Shown: positions 51,195-59,631 of the stretch, piece by piece
Numbering within the stretch: the stretch's first letter is position 1
Layout of the letters: each line of letters begins with the position of its first letter
Origin: Paenibacillus sp. Soil787
Lineage (GTDB): Bacteria > Bacillota > Bacilli > Paenibacillales > NBRC-103111
Direction: 5' to 3'
Length of the DNA stretch: 64,000 nucleotides
NCBI RefSeq assembly: GCF_001429545.1
Contig: NZ_LMSP01000012.1
Location: forward strand, 514,555 to 578,554
Position numbers and translations under genes: made by a program
The notes under the pieces: model-generated
What the model saw: the letters and a program-made list of their open reading frames with translations, nothing else
The model's database searches: none
Told to the model about the DNA's origin: nothing

Positions 51195-52294
51195 TAGCGA
51201 CCCACTACTTTCTGTCCAGCTGTGAGACCTTTTACAATCTCCACATCTGTTGATGTCTGCTGGCCGATATCCACGTCCACTTCCTTCTTATTTCCTTGAT
51301 TATCAATGACTTGGACATAATTCCGACCCGAATACGAGCGAAGTGCAGCCAGAGGGATCGTTGTGGCGTTTTCTTTTCGTTGTGTAATAATCGTGACACT
51401 CAGCGGGGTTCCTCGATTCAGCCCTTTCGGGAACTCATTAAGCTGCACGACCAAATAATTATCGATCGTATCCTGCTCACCTTGCCCACCTTGGCCAGGA
51501 AACCCGCCGTTATTATTGTTGTTTCCGGCTTGCGGGTTCGGCAGCTGCTTCACTTTCCCTTTGTGCTGACCGGCTGAATTAATATCCACTTGCACTTCCA
51601 TCCCAATGGCTACTTTCTTCGTATCATCTGCAGTAATACTTGCTGCCACAGTTAATTCATTCAAATCTGCGAGAGTCGCAACGGATTCTCCGGTCTTCAC
51701 CGTATCGCCTTTCTTAGCTGTTACAGTGACGATGGTTCCGCTGAAAGGAGCGAGCAGCTGCGCTTTACCAACTTGCGTTTCAAGCTTGGTCAGTTCTTCA
51801 CGCTTCAACTCAAAATCGATCTTTGCCTGCTCAATTTGCTCAGGCGACATTTCATCCGCTTTCCGCAGTGTTTCGATCATCGTAAGCTCATCCTTACGTG
51901 TTTGAAGCTTCTTCCGCTTTAGGTCGCTCGCCATATCCGTTACATCAAGCTCCGCGATCGGCTGCCCCTTTTCGACGGAATCCCCATTCTTCACAAGAAT
52001 AGTGCTGATCCGTTTGGCGGACATATCTTCGGAGAAAAACAGCTTCTCTTCCTGCAAAGCCATTAGGCGCCCACTCCCTCGCACTTTCGTTTCAAGGGTT
52101 TCCGTTTTTACCGTATATTCAGGCTTTTTGGAAAGCTTAGGCGGGTTAATCGTCGGAAGCGATTCTTCTTCCTGCTCCTTAGGCAAAAGTGAACACCCAG
52201 AAGCAAGTAGTAATGTCGAACATACAAGCAGTGCTGCTAAAGGCTTCATCGTCCAATTACGTGACGAATCTTCCGTCCACCATTTCGTAAACAT
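51194..52294 (-). CDS. Membrane-fusion (HlyD/MFP) lipoprotein of the MacB-like unit
   Basis: 366 aa. Lipobox 'LLLASGCSLL'; lipoyl half-motifs 'STILVKNGDSVEKGQPIAEL' and 'LLAPFSGTIVTVTAKKGDTV', a short coiled-coil hairpin (~residues 120-185), a beta-barrel and a C-terminal 'TIPLAALRSYSGRNYVQVID'. An Asn/Gly-rich insert sits near residue 265. GGAGG at 52304-52308 lies 9 nt before ATG 52294 inside the ATPase gene, so the two genes overlap by 38 bp. Works with the FtsX-type permease as MacA does with MacB, but without an outer membrane. Confidence 0.86.
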   Translation of the reverse strand: MFTKWWTEDSSRNWTMKPLAALLVCSTLLLASGCSLLPKEQEEESLPTINPPKLSKKPEYTVKTETLETKVRGSGRLMALQEEKLFFSEDMSAKRISTILVKNGDSVEKGQPIAELDVTDMASDLKRKKLQTRKDELTMIETLRKADEMSPEQIEQAKIDFELKREELTKLETQVGKAQLLAPFSGTIVTVTAKKGDTVKTGESVATLADLNELTVAASITADDTKKVAIGMEVQVDINSAGQHKGKVKQLPNPQAGNNNNNGGFPGQGGQGEQDTIDNYLVVQLNEFPKGLNRGTPLSVTIITQRKENATTIPLAALRSYSGRNYVQVIDNQGNKKEVDVDIGQQTSTDVEIVKGLTAGQKVVGR

Positions 52295-53027
52295 GATCGG
52301 CAACCTCCAAAATTGTAGGGTCATGTGTTGTCATACATATCGTGACTTGCTCTGCTTTCATGATGCTGCGAAAAACGGACATAATCTGCGCACCCATCTG
52401 AGAATCTAGCTCAGCCGTAGGCTCATCCGCCAAAATAAGGGAAGGCCGATGCGCAATCGCCTTTGCAATCGCGACACGTTGCTGCTCGCCGCCGGAAAGC
52501 TCATATGGACGATGGTGCATCCGCTTGCCAAGCCCAACAAGCTCCAGGCAATGCTTCACTCGCTCTTTCCACTGAGAACGCGGAATACCCGCCATCCTCA
52601 GCGCTAGCTCAACATTTTCCCAAGCAGACAACAAGGGCATTAACGCATAGGATTGAAAAATAAAACCAATTTCCTTGCGACGAATCAACGTCCGTACATC
52701 GTCACTGCTGAGATGAAAGGCATGCTCACGAAACAAAATCTCCCCCTCATTCGGCTGATCGAGCCCCCCGATTAAATTAAGCAGCGTTGTTTTCCCTGAC
52801 CCGGATCGGCCTTTGAGCATGACAAGCTGTAACGGTCTGAGCTCCATCTCAATCCCTTTCAGTACCTCTAACTTCTGGCCTCCAACTTGAAAGGAGCGGT
52901 ACACACCACTAACCGTTAATAAAGGTGAATGGAGTTGGCTGAGACGAGAGGAACGTTCATCAGATTGCGGCTCTTCATCGATAGCTAAAGCGTCCATTGT
53001 GCTTCTTTTTCGAAACCAGCTTGCCAT
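52257..53027 (-). CDS. ABC ATPase (MacB/LolD type), first gene of the cluster
   Basis: 256 aa with a ~35-residue N-terminal extension rich in charged residues. Walker A '[16 protein letters not shown]', Q-loop '[11 protein letters not shown]', signature '[16 protein letters not shown]', Walker B '[12 protein letters not shown]', His switch 'MTTHDPTI'. AAGGAAG precedes the ATG. The unit thus encodes two different MacB-type ATPases for a single permease; they may form a heterodimer (inference). Confidence 0.9.
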   Translation of the reverse strand: MASWFRKRSTMDALAIDEEPQSDERSSRLSQLHSPLLTVSGVYRSFQVGGQKLEVLKGIEMELRPLQLVMLKGRSGSGKTTLLNLIGGLDQPNEGEILFREHAFHLSSDDVRTLIRRKEIGFIFQSYALMPLLSAWENVELALRMAGIPRSQWKERVKHCLELVGLGKRMHHRPYELSGGEQQRVAIAKAIAHRPSLILADEPTAELDSQMGAQIMSVFRSIMKAEQVTICMTTHDPTILEVADHVYEMVDGRFVT

Positions 53028-53062
53028 TTGGTATGTCTTCCTTTCATTTCCAAACTGTATGT

Positions 53063-53091
53063 ATGATAAAATAGACGGAAGATCTTTCCAA
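53063..53091 (-). promoter_or_regulatory. Promoter of transcription unit 1
   Basis: Minus strand: -35 TTGGAA (53091-53086), 17-bp spacer, -10 TATCAT (53068-53063), 35 bp before the start at 53027. Confidence 0.55.
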
Positions 53092-53094
53092 AAG

Positions 53095-53122
53095 GTTTCA
53101 TGAAACTGAAAATTTCCTGAAA
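53095..53122 (-). promoter_or_regulatory. Candidate regulator site: GTTTCATGAAAC palindrome and TTTCAG direct repeats
   Basis: A perfect 12-bp palindrome at 53095-53106 abuts two TTTCAG hexamers (minus strand; 53106-53111 and 53117-53122) at an 11-bp period, immediately upstream of the -35. Confidence 0.45.
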
Positions 53123-53474
53123 GCTTTTTGGGGATATACCCGTTTGTATGAATCTATTAAAATATACTATCTTTTGGAAGATTCATCCATGCAACGAATT
53201 GCCTATTTTATCCATAACATTCACCCCAAGTCCCCGCAGTAACAAACAACAAAACAAATAGCCCTGCTTCTTCATCTCAGGGGATTTATGCACCGATCTG
53301 TCTTATGGTGCGGTCGGCCGACCGGAGCGGGTTTACCTGAGGAAAAATGCTTGATGGCTGGGTAGTGCTTACTAGGCCGTGGCGTAACGCCGAAAAATAG
53401 CGATGCCGTTAACAAATTGCTGGCTAATACCACAACTAATTTCGGAACGATCGGAACATGTTTATCGGTATTCT

Positions 53475-53767
53475 CAGCTGGATTTAGCTACTTCTTCACT
53501 TATGAGAGGACTTTTTTTGTCTTTTTTTGTCCTTTCAGGCTAATTTCCAGTCCAATACTCCTCTCACTGGATCTGAGACGTCCATTTGGGTCTTCTCAGC
53601 TGGATTTAGCTGTTTTCTTTCCCCCGAGAAGATTATTTCGGTCCTCTCAACCCTAATTCCAGTCCAATACTCCTCTTACTGGATCTGAGACGTCCATTTT
53701 GGTCTTCTCAACTGGATTTTGCTGTTTTCTCCTCTCTGAGAAAACTTTTTTGGTCCTCTCAATGATA
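53475..53767. repeat. Long tandem repeat, units of ~112-122 bp
   Basis: Units begin CAGCTGGATTTAGCT at 53475 and 53597 and CAACTGGATTTTGCT at 53709 (partial). A 54-bp core, TTCCAGTCCAATACTCCTCT onward to TCTTCTCA, is nearly identical at 53545-53598 and 53657-53710. The rest of 53123-53930 is non-coding; CGGTCGGCCGACCG at 53311-53324 is a perfect palindrome. Confidence 0.82.
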
Positions 53768-53929
53768 TATATCTAAAAAGACTAATCCGCCCTTTAATGG
53801 AGTGTTTGCCAGATGCGTCCTTTTCTTTTTGTAAGATATTACTTGTTCATCTTCCTATCCTCCAGTTCATTTTACAAAACTTATCCACAGATCGGCATCT
53901 TTTATAATTTCCTATAGAATAAGGAAAAG

Positions 53930-53968
53930 ACCGCTCATCGCCACCTTCACAGCGATAAACGGTCTCTA
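53930..53968 (-). terminator. Terminator downstream of the nitroreductase relic
   Basis: AGACCG..ATCGC pairs with GCGAT..CGGTCT. Confidence 0.7.
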
Positions 53969-53976
53969 TTTATGTA

Positions 53977-54372
53977 TTAAACATATTTCACAAACTCACC
54001 AATCGGTTTTCGATATCCGCGCGGCCGCTGGCTCGATGTATCTTCTTTCCCAATCGTAATTAACATAGCTGGAACATAGCGTTCTTCTAATTGAAGAGCC
54101 TCAATGAGCTTGTCTACTTCAAAACCGATCATTGGACAAGTGTCCTAGCCTTGATCTTTCGCAGTAATCATAAATAACATGGCCGATAGACTTGCATTCC
54201 GAATCGCCTCATCTCGCTTGAACGGCTCGCCGCGTTCTTCATAAAAATGTGTCACTTGCTGTACTTCTGCATCTAACTCTTGTTTACTAAAGAGTCCCAA
54301 ATGGAAAAGCACTTCATTTATTCGTGCAGAATCCTTATACGCTTCCAAATCGCCAAGGATGGGGCAAATTTT
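53977..54372 (-). pseudogene. Nitroreductase-family pseudogene (N-terminus lost, internal TAG)
   Basis: Minus strand: 'KICPILGDLEAYKDSARINE', 'ASLSAMLFMITAKDQG', then TAG at 54145 where the family has Trp or Tyr, then 'DTCPMIGFEVDKLIEAL' and 'ERYVPAMLITIGK' to 'GEFVKYV'. About 75 N-terminal residues with the FMN-binding Arg-Arg-Ser motif are missing; the remnant abuts the GNAT gene. Two independent lesions make it non-functional. Confidence 0.85.
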
Positions 54373-54916
54373 ATTCCATAGCTGTATTGCGCAGTACCAT
54401 ATGAATATGGTCTTCCCAAACACCATGAATTTGTAAATATTTGAGCGCTAAGCCTTCCTCATAAAAGTCCAGCTTCTCTACGACCTTCAAAGATGCTGCA
54501 TTTCGAGGCATGATATTGGCTTCAATGCGGTGAAGGTTCATCTCGTCAAAAGCGTAACCAATGATCGCTTTAAGTCCCTCTGTCATGAGCCCTCGATTAA
54601 GGAGCTTCCCGTCCATTCGGTAGCCCAAATGGCAAGATTGAAATGCACCTCTAACGATGTTATTAAGCGCAATTGACCCCACAATTCGTTCTTCAAAGAG
54701 CAGCCATACCTTAAGCATCTGGCCTTCCCCGATCTTAATTGCTTCTTGCTCCAACTGCTCAGCCTGATATTCCTTCGTGAAATACGTTTCATTACGTTCT
54801 AATTCCCACGGTTCCAGGAAAGCTCGATTACGAATCACATAATCCAGAACCAGGTCTACGGAAGATTGATTTAATAAAACTAAAGACATTCGTTCGGTCT
54901 TAACCAAGAGTTTCAT
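54371..54916 (-). CDS. GNAT N-acetyltransferase, RimJ/RimL type
   Basis: 181 aa. 'GSIALNNIVRGAFQSCHLGY' and 'RGLMTEGLKAIIGYAFDEMN' (acetyl-CoA loop), then 'HRIEANIMPRNAASLKVVEK' are characteristic of the RimJ/L-like ribosomal-protein/other N-terminal acetyltransferase branch. GAAGGGGTGA supports the ATG at 54916. Substrate unknown. Its end adjoins the nitroreductase relic. Confidence 0.87.
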   Translation of the reverse strand: MKLLVKTERMSLVLLNQSSVDLVLDYVIRNRAFLEPWELERNETYFTKEYQAEQLEQEAIKIGEGQMLKVWLLFEERIVGSIALNNIVRGAFQSCHLGYRMDGKLLNRGLMTEGLKAIIGYAFDEMNLHRIEANIMPRNAASLKVVEKLDFYEEGLALKYLQIHGVWEDHIHMVLRNTAME

Positions 54917-55095
54917 TAAATTCACCCCTTCTAATAATAGAATTGACCTATACAATAATACCCACTTCTATTTACATCGTGCAACTCACTTATAAAATGT
55001 GTATCTGCATCACTTATTTGCAGGAATTTACTTGCATTTGGGGAACTTAAAAGAAGCACCGATTTCAATAGCTTACAAAGAAGGAGAAATTAAAC

Positions 55096-56472
55096 ATGAT
55101 TGAAACGATCAAAACCTATTTGAAAGAGCAAAGGGACCAACACATAGAGGAATTAATGCAGTTTTTGCGGATTCCAAGTATAAGTGCAGTCGCCGAACAT
55201 CAACCAGATATCATTCGCTGTGCAGAATGGACGGCTCAGTCTTTGAAACAAGCCGGTCTTGAGAACATTGAAATTATGGCTACTGGGGGACATCCCGTAA
55301 TCTATGCAGATTGGTTGCATGCTCCCGGTAAACCAACTGTACTTGTCTACGGACATTATGATGTTCAACCGGCCGAGCCGTTAGAGCTTTGGAACACACC
55401 TCCATTTGAGCCCGTGATACAAGATGGGAAGCTATTTGGCCGCGGCAGCACCGATGATAAAGGTCAACTATTACTTTACGCCAAAGTGATTGAGGCTTTT
55501 TTACGAACGCACGGCAGTCTCCCTGTTAATGTGAAGCTTTGTATTGAGGGTGAGGAAGAGATTGCGAGTAAGAACCTGCCTGCCTTCGTGGAAAAGTATA
55601 AAGATAAATTACAAGCTGATACCATAGTACTTTCCGATACTCAAATGCAAGGACCGGGAAAACCTGCACTTATGTATGGTCTTCGCGGGCTCGCCGGGTT
55701 TGAAATTACGGTGGATGGCGCAAATAGCGACCTGCATTCGGGCCTATTCGGCGGCGCGGTCCAAAACCCGATTCACGCTTTATCGAAGCTGCTGAGTTCC
55801 TTCCATGATGCAAACGGTCGCGTAGCGGTGGAAGGTTTCTACGATCGCGTCATTGAGCTCTCTGACAAAGAGCGCGAGGCTTTTAAACAAGTAGAACCCG
55901 ACGAGAATAAGGTTCGATCGGACTTACATGTTGAAACATTATATGGGGAAAATGGGTTCTCGTTCTACGAACAAACGACTTCCAGACCGACCTTGGAAAT
56001 CACATCCGTAAGCGGCGGCTTTCAGGGTGAAGGCATCAAACCAATCATTCCTAATCGTGCCAGTGCGAAAATAGCTTGCCGTCTCGTTGCCGCACAAGTG
56101 CCCGAGGAAATCATGGATTCGGTTGAAAATCATATCCGTGCCTTGTCTTTGCCTGGTGTAAAAGTGACCCTAGACCGCCAGCTGCGCGGAAATCCTTTTA
56201 TCACCCCAATTGACGAGCCTGTCATGGTAGCAGCTGCAGAAGCTTATGAAGATACGTATGGCGCTTGGCCTGTATATACACGAAGCGGAGGTTCAATCCC
56301 GATTGTTGAAGTGTTAGGGCGCGTATTAGATGCACCCGTAGTGCTGCTTGGTTTTGGGTTACCAGGTGAAAACCTGCACGCACCGAATGAGCATTTCCAT
56401 TTGGTCAATTGGGACAAAGGTACCGAGACCATCAGTCGTTTCTGGCTGAAACTTGCCGCAATGAAGGAATAA
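55096..56472 (+). CDS. M20 family metallopeptidase (dipeptidase, CNDP-like)
   Basis: 458 aa. Metal ligands: 'YGHYDVQPAEP' (~residues 77-87), 'GRGSTDDKGQ' with the bridging Asp, 'IEGEEEIAS' (catalytic and metal Glu), 'SDTQM', and a C-terminal 'APNEHFHL'. The dimerisation domain is inserted at ~185-345 ('NSDLHSGLFGGAVQNPIHAL'). Hydrolyses dipeptides or related amides in the cytoplasm. AAGGAG precedes the ATG. Followed 24 bp later by a GNAT gene, probably co-transcribed. Confidence 0.88.
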   Translation: MIETIKTYLKEQRDQHIEELMQFLRIPSISAVAEHQPDIIRCAEWTAQSLKQAGLENIEIMATGGHPVIYADWLHAPGKPTVLVYGHYDVQPAEPLELWNTPPFEPVIQDGKLFGRGSTDDKGQLLLYAKVIEAFLRTHGSLPVNVKLCIEGEEEIASKNLPAFVEKYKDKLQADTIVLSDTQMQGPGKPALMYGLRGLAGFEITVDGANSDLHSGLFGGAVQNPIHALSKLLSSFHDANGRVAVEGFYDRVIELSDKEREAFKQVEPDENKVRSDLHVETLYGENGFSFYEQTTSRPTLEITSVSGGFQGEGIKPIIPNRASAKIACRLVAAQVPEEIMDSVENHIRALSLPGVKVTLDRQLRGNPFITPIDEPVMVAAAEAYEDTYGAWPVYTRSGGSIPIVEVLGRVLDAPVVLLGFGLPGENLHAPNEHFHLVNWDKGTETISRFWLKLAAMKE

Positions 56473-56496
56473 CCACTGAAAGGAATGAGCCTTAAC

Positions 56497-57003
56497 ATGA
56501 GTACGAATCACCTAACGATCCGCGATGCCAGCTTGGAAGACTTAGCAGAAATTGTACGAATTTATAATTCCACCATTGAAGGACGCATGGTTACAGCAGA
56601 TACAGAACCCGTGACCACTGCCAGTCGCGAAGGCTGGTTCCATGAACACTCAGCGGAATTCCGCCCTTTATGGGTGGTGGAAAACGGCAGTCGCATTTGG
56701 GGCTGGCTCAGCTTCCAGTCCTTCTATGGCCGACCCGCTTATAATGCTACTGCGGAAGTCAGCATTTATGTCGATGAAGCTTTTCGCGGCCAAGGCATTG
56801 GTCGTTACCTGATGGAGCATGCGATAGAAGCTAGTCCAAAGCTGGGACTGAAAACACTGCTCGGCTTCATTTTTGGTCATAACGATCCCAGCCTCCACCT
56901 TTTCCGTAAATTCGGCTTCGTCAACTGGGCCCATCTACCTGGCGTTGCTGAACTTGACGGAATCGAACGGGATCTCATCATTCTTGGTAAACGTGTAGGA
57001 TAA
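56497..57003 (+). CDS. GNAT N-acetyltransferase, phosphinothricin/YncA type
   Basis: 168 aa. '[20 protein letters not shown]', '[20 protein letters not shown]' (acetyl-CoA loop) and '[20 protein letters not shown]' are the MnaT/Pat subgroup signature, whose members acetylate phosphinothricin or methionine derivatives. An ATG at 56485 lies 1 nt after AAAGGA; the ATG at 56497 is spaced better. Follows the M20 peptidase gene; a long hairpin terminator ends the unit. Confidence 0.85.
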   Translation: MSTNHLTIRDASLEDLAEIVRIYNSTIEGRMVTADTEPVTTASREGWFHEHSAEFRPLWVVENGSRIWGWLSFQSFYGRPAYNATAEVSIYVDEAFRGQGIGRYLMEHAIEASPKLGLKTLLGFIFGHNDPSLHLFRKFGFVNWAHLPGVAELDGIERDLIILGKRVG

Positions 57004-57012
57004 TATGTAAAC

Positions 57013-57073
57013 AAAAAGCGCTTCCCCTCTTGCTCGCGATTTCAAATCGCCTTCTAAGAGGACAAGCGTTTTT
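57013..57073. terminator. Long bidirectional hairpin terminator
   Basis: AAAAAGCGCTT..CCTCTT pairs with AAGAGG..AAGCG.TTTTTTT, with a nested GCGATTT..AAATCGC hairpin. Lies between convergent genes. Confidence 0.8.
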
Positions 57074-57088
57074 TTATACTTAAATGCC

Positions 57089-57496
57089 TTACTTCCAGCC
57101 TTTCAAAGTTTCCTCTGCCAATAGGGCTTCAGCCTCAATCTCTATCAACAGCAAAGGATCTATTAAAGACTTCACTTCAACCATCGTTGCTACGGGCTGT
57201 ACGTCACAGAAAAACTCCCCATGTGCCCGGCCGAACTCCTCCCATAACGTAATATCCGTTACAAACATCCGAGTTCGAATCACGTCTGACATTTGCCCCC
57301 CGAGTTCTTGCAGCGCCTGCTCAATCGTCTGGAGGACGAATCTCGCCTGTTCATACGGATTACCAATGCCAACGACCTCTCCATCCCTCATTGCCGTTGT
57401 GCCAGCTACATCAATCCGGTTCCCCGCTCGAATCGCCCGACAATAGCCTACAACAGGTTCCCAAGGTGAGCCTGTAAATACCCTAGTCCGATTCAT
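57089..57496 (-). CDS. RidA/YjgF family protein
   Basis: 135 aa. 'GSPWEPVVGYCRAIRAGNRI', 'GNPYEQARFVLQTIEQAL' and 'VIRTRMFVTDITLWEEFGRA' place it in the Rid superfamily (imine/enamine deaminases). The Arg of 'IRTRMF' that binds the substrate carboxylate is present. GGGAGAGAG supports ATG 57496. It follows the DapA-like gene by 11 bp, so the pair may act on a 2-keto or imine intermediate. Confidence 0.87.
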   Translation of the reverse strand: MNRTRVFTGSPWEPVVGYCRAIRAGNRIDVAGTTAMRDGEVVGIGNPYEQARFVLQTIEQALQELGGQMSDVIRTRMFVTDITLWEEFGRAHGEFFCDVQPVATMVEVKSLIDPLLLIEIEAEALLAEETLKGWK

Positions 57497-57507
57497 AGCT
57501 CTCTCCC

Positions 57508-58389
57508 TCATCTTTGTAAATAAGCAGCTAACTTCTTCTGCAAGCCTTCTGTCACCGAAAGCAGCGGCAATCGCAGTGTTCCGGATTCAATGATACCTTG
57601 CTGCTCAAGCAGCCATTTGAGAGGTGCTGGATTCGGCTCTTCGAAAAGTAATCGAATGAGTGGCAGCAACTCATCGAATAGCTGTTTGCTCATCTCATGT
57701 TGTCCAGCTTCAAAATGCCGATAAAACGATACAAAACGCTCCGTCATTACATTCGCTGATGCGCTCATAATCCCTTTAGCACCGGAGCTAAGCGCCGCAA
57801 AAAGCAGTGAATCTTCCCCACACAAGACGGGTTTCGAGCCAATACGTGTAAGTTCAGACACCAATCGAGTGTTAGGCGTACTGTCTTTCATACCTATAAC
57901 TCCATCGAATTCAAGTATCGTACGCACAGTATCAAGTTCCAACGTCACACCTGTGCGATGCGGTATTTCATATAAAATAACAGGCACACCAACGCTGGCT
58001 GCCCGGCGAAAATGTTCAATAATCCCTTGTTGACTCGGTCTATTATAGTAAGGCACTACGACTAAAACAGCATCTGCCCCTAATTTCCCAGCAGCCTCGG
58101 TCTTTTTTGCCGTGGACAACGTATCATTCGTTCCTGTACCTACTACGATCGAAGCATCTACTTGCGCAGCCTCGCGAGCTGCTTGTGCCGTAGCGAATAA
58201 GATCGCCATCTCCTCATTTGTAATCGTCGGCGATTCCCCTGTCGTTCCATTAACGACCAATCCGTCTACCTCATCTTGAAATAAATTGTAAGCTAGATTA
58301 TAAAAAGAGGCAGCATCCACCTCGTATTTCTCATCAAATGGTGTAATTATGGGAACATAGATCCCATGTAAGTCTTTCTCTCTTAACAT
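57508..58389 (-). CDS. dapA: DapA family aldolase (4-hydroxy-tetrahydrodipicolinate synthase-like)
   Basis: 293 aa (beta/alpha)8 lyase. 'VNGTTGESPT' (Thr pair), 'VPYYNRPSQQGIIEHF' (Tyr), 'LYEIPHRTGV' (catalytic Tyr and carboxylate-binding Arg) and 'GVIGMKDSTPN' (Schiff-base Lys) are intact, so it forms pyruvate Schiff bases. It could be DHDPS of lysine/dipicolinate synthesis, but pairing with RidA and a divergent LysR gene leaves room for another substrate. AGGAG supports ATG 58389. Confidence 0.83.
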   Translation of the reverse strand: MLREKDLHGIYVPIITPFDEKYEVDAASFYNLAYNLFQDEVDGLVVNGTTGESPTITNEEMAILFATAQAAREAAQVDASIVVGTGTNDTLSTAKKTEAAGKLGADAVLVVVPYYNRPSQQGIIEHFRRAASVGVPVILYEIPHRTGVTLELDTVRTILEFDGVIGMKDSTPNTRLVSELTRIGSKPVLCGEDSLLFAALSSGAKGIMSASANVMTERFVSFYRHFEAGQHEMSKQLFDELLPLIRLLFEEPNPAPLKWLLEQQGIIESGTLRLPLLSVTEGLQKKLAAYLQR

Positions 58390-58478
58390 CCCAATCATCT
58401 CCTAGTCCTATTTCGTTTGTACATTCACTTTAGCATGGAACATTGGATCACAGTTAGCTATAATAAATGATAAGACTC

Positions 58479-58493
58479 ATCAAAAATTTTGAT
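58479..58493. promoter_or_regulatory. LysR-type T-N11-A box
   Basis: ATCAAAAATTTTGAT, a perfect 15-bp palindrome containing T-N11-A, in the intergenic region between dapA and the LysR gene, 19 bp before the LysR start. Confidence 0.65.
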
Positions 58494-58512
58494 AGTAAAG
58501 CGAGGGGTTCCC

Positions 58513-59385
58513 ATGGATTTAACCTATTTCCGAACCTTTCGGGAGGTTGCACGAAGAAAGAGCTTCACACGAGCTGCTGAAGAATTGGGCTATGCGCAAT
58601 CAAGTATTACGATGCAAATTCAGAAGCTGGAACGAGAATATGGCGTACCCCTTTTCGAAAGATACGGGCGACAGCTTCGATTAACAGCACCCGGTGAAAG
58701 CTTGCTAAAGCTAGTCTTGCAGATGCTTGACCTCTATGATCAATCCAAAGAAATGATAACAAGCGAGGTCAGCGGAACACTGACGATCGGTACGATCAAC
58801 TCACTCGCTGCTTACTATTTACCGCCTTATTTACATGTGCTGAAGCAACAATTTCCTGGACTGAATATCCAGCTCTTCCCTGACAGTGAGACTTCCCTCA
58901 TAACCAAAGTCAGAGATGGGGACTATGATATAGGACTTATATTAGATCGATATCCGGCCGACACCACACTTACTTGTACAAAGGTCAGGGAAGAACCATT
59001 AGTTTTGGTGGCACCGCTTGAGCATCCACTCACGAAACGAACACAGATACAACTAAGCGATTTTCAGCAAGCTGAATTTATCGTTACAGAAGAGGGCTGC
59101 ATTTATCGAGGCATGTTTGAAAAGTTGCTCAAGGATCATGCTGTTCCGCTACAAATTGGATTTGAGCTCGGTAATCTAGAAACCATTAAACACTGCGTCA
59201 TGAATGGGCTTGGTATCGCCCTGCTGCCCCAAATTGCCGTACAGAACGAATTGGAGCAAGGGAAACTAGCTCATCTTCCTTTTTCACATTCAGACTTAAA
59301 ATTGGACCTTCAACTGCTGCTGCACCCCAAAAAGTGGATGTCCCAGCCCTTGCAAACATTCATTCAACAACTGACTCAAGGATAA
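58513..59385 (+). CDS. LysR family transcriptional regulator (CysL/YwfK-like)
   Basis: 290 aa. N-terminal winged HTH 'MDLTYFRTFREVARRKSFTR', 'AAEELGYAQSSITMQIQKLE'; C-terminal periplasmic-binding-like effector domain ('GTLTIGTINSLAAYYLPPYL', 'VMNGLGIALLPQIAVQNELE'). GAGGGG supports ATG 58513 rather than the longer frame to 58489. Divergent from dapA-ridA across a perfect T-N11-A palindrome, so it likely controls that pair and itself. Confidence 0.87.
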   Translation: MDLTYFRTFREVARRKSFTRAAEELGYAQSSITMQIQKLEREYGVPLFERYGRQLRLTAPGESLLKLVLQMLDLYDQSKEMITSEVSGTLTIGTINSLAAYYLPPYLHVLKQQFPGLNIQLFPDSETSLITKVRDGDYDIGLILDRYPADTTLTCTKVREEPLVLVAPLEHPLTKRTQIQLSDFQQAEFIVTEEGCIYRGMFEKLLKDHAVPLQIGFELGNLETIKHCVMNGLGIALLPQIAVQNELEQGKLAHLPFSHSDLKLDLQLLLHPKKWMSQPLQTFIQQLTQG

Positions 59386-59393
59386 CCTGAGCG

Positions 59394-59485
59394 AATACAA
59401 CAGTTCGGTGGGCAAGGGATAATCTCTAGTCGGAATCGCACCATTCGGAGTACTCGGGCAAATCCAAAACATATAAATTCTTAAA
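59394..59485 (-). repeat. Truncated member of the palindrome-array repeat family
   Basis: From a half palindrome (ATACAACA) on, the plus strand matches the reverse complement of about 4177-4230 at roughly 85 percent (GGTGGGCAAGGGAT, GTCGGAATCGCACCA). It then ends CCAAAACATATAAATTCT, as near 34640-34655. Confidence 0.7.
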
Positions 59486-59494
59486 GGTAAAAAA

Positions 59495-59528
59495 AGAAGC
59501 TCTCCTTTTCGTAAAGGTAGAGCTTCTT
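59495..59528. terminator. Bidirectional terminator between the LysR gene and the pyr operon
   Basis: AGAAGCTCT pairs with AGAGCTTCT, flanked by an A-run and a short T-rich tail. Confidence 0.75.
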
Positions 59529-59539
59529 CCGTTATAAAC

Positions 59540-59607
59540 TTAAATGCGGATGTCGAGATTGCCACCCAAGTGCGGTGTCGCAGAAGCGTTAACCAGCTGT
59601 TGGGATT
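59540..59607 (-). pseudogene. Possible C-terminal gene remnant
   Basis: Minus strand reads 'SQQLVNASATPHLGGNLDIR' plus Ile and stop, well-formed codons but no start. Could be the end of a lost gene downstream of pyrE, or chance. Confidence 0.25.
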
Positions 59608-59631
59608 AAGCGCATTTTTAATTAATACTTT

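Noticed and set aside
53311..53324. CGGTCGGCCGACCG palindrome as a regulator site
   Set aside because: It is over 200 bp from the nearest promoter, single-copy in the window and not followed by a T-run; no function can be supported.
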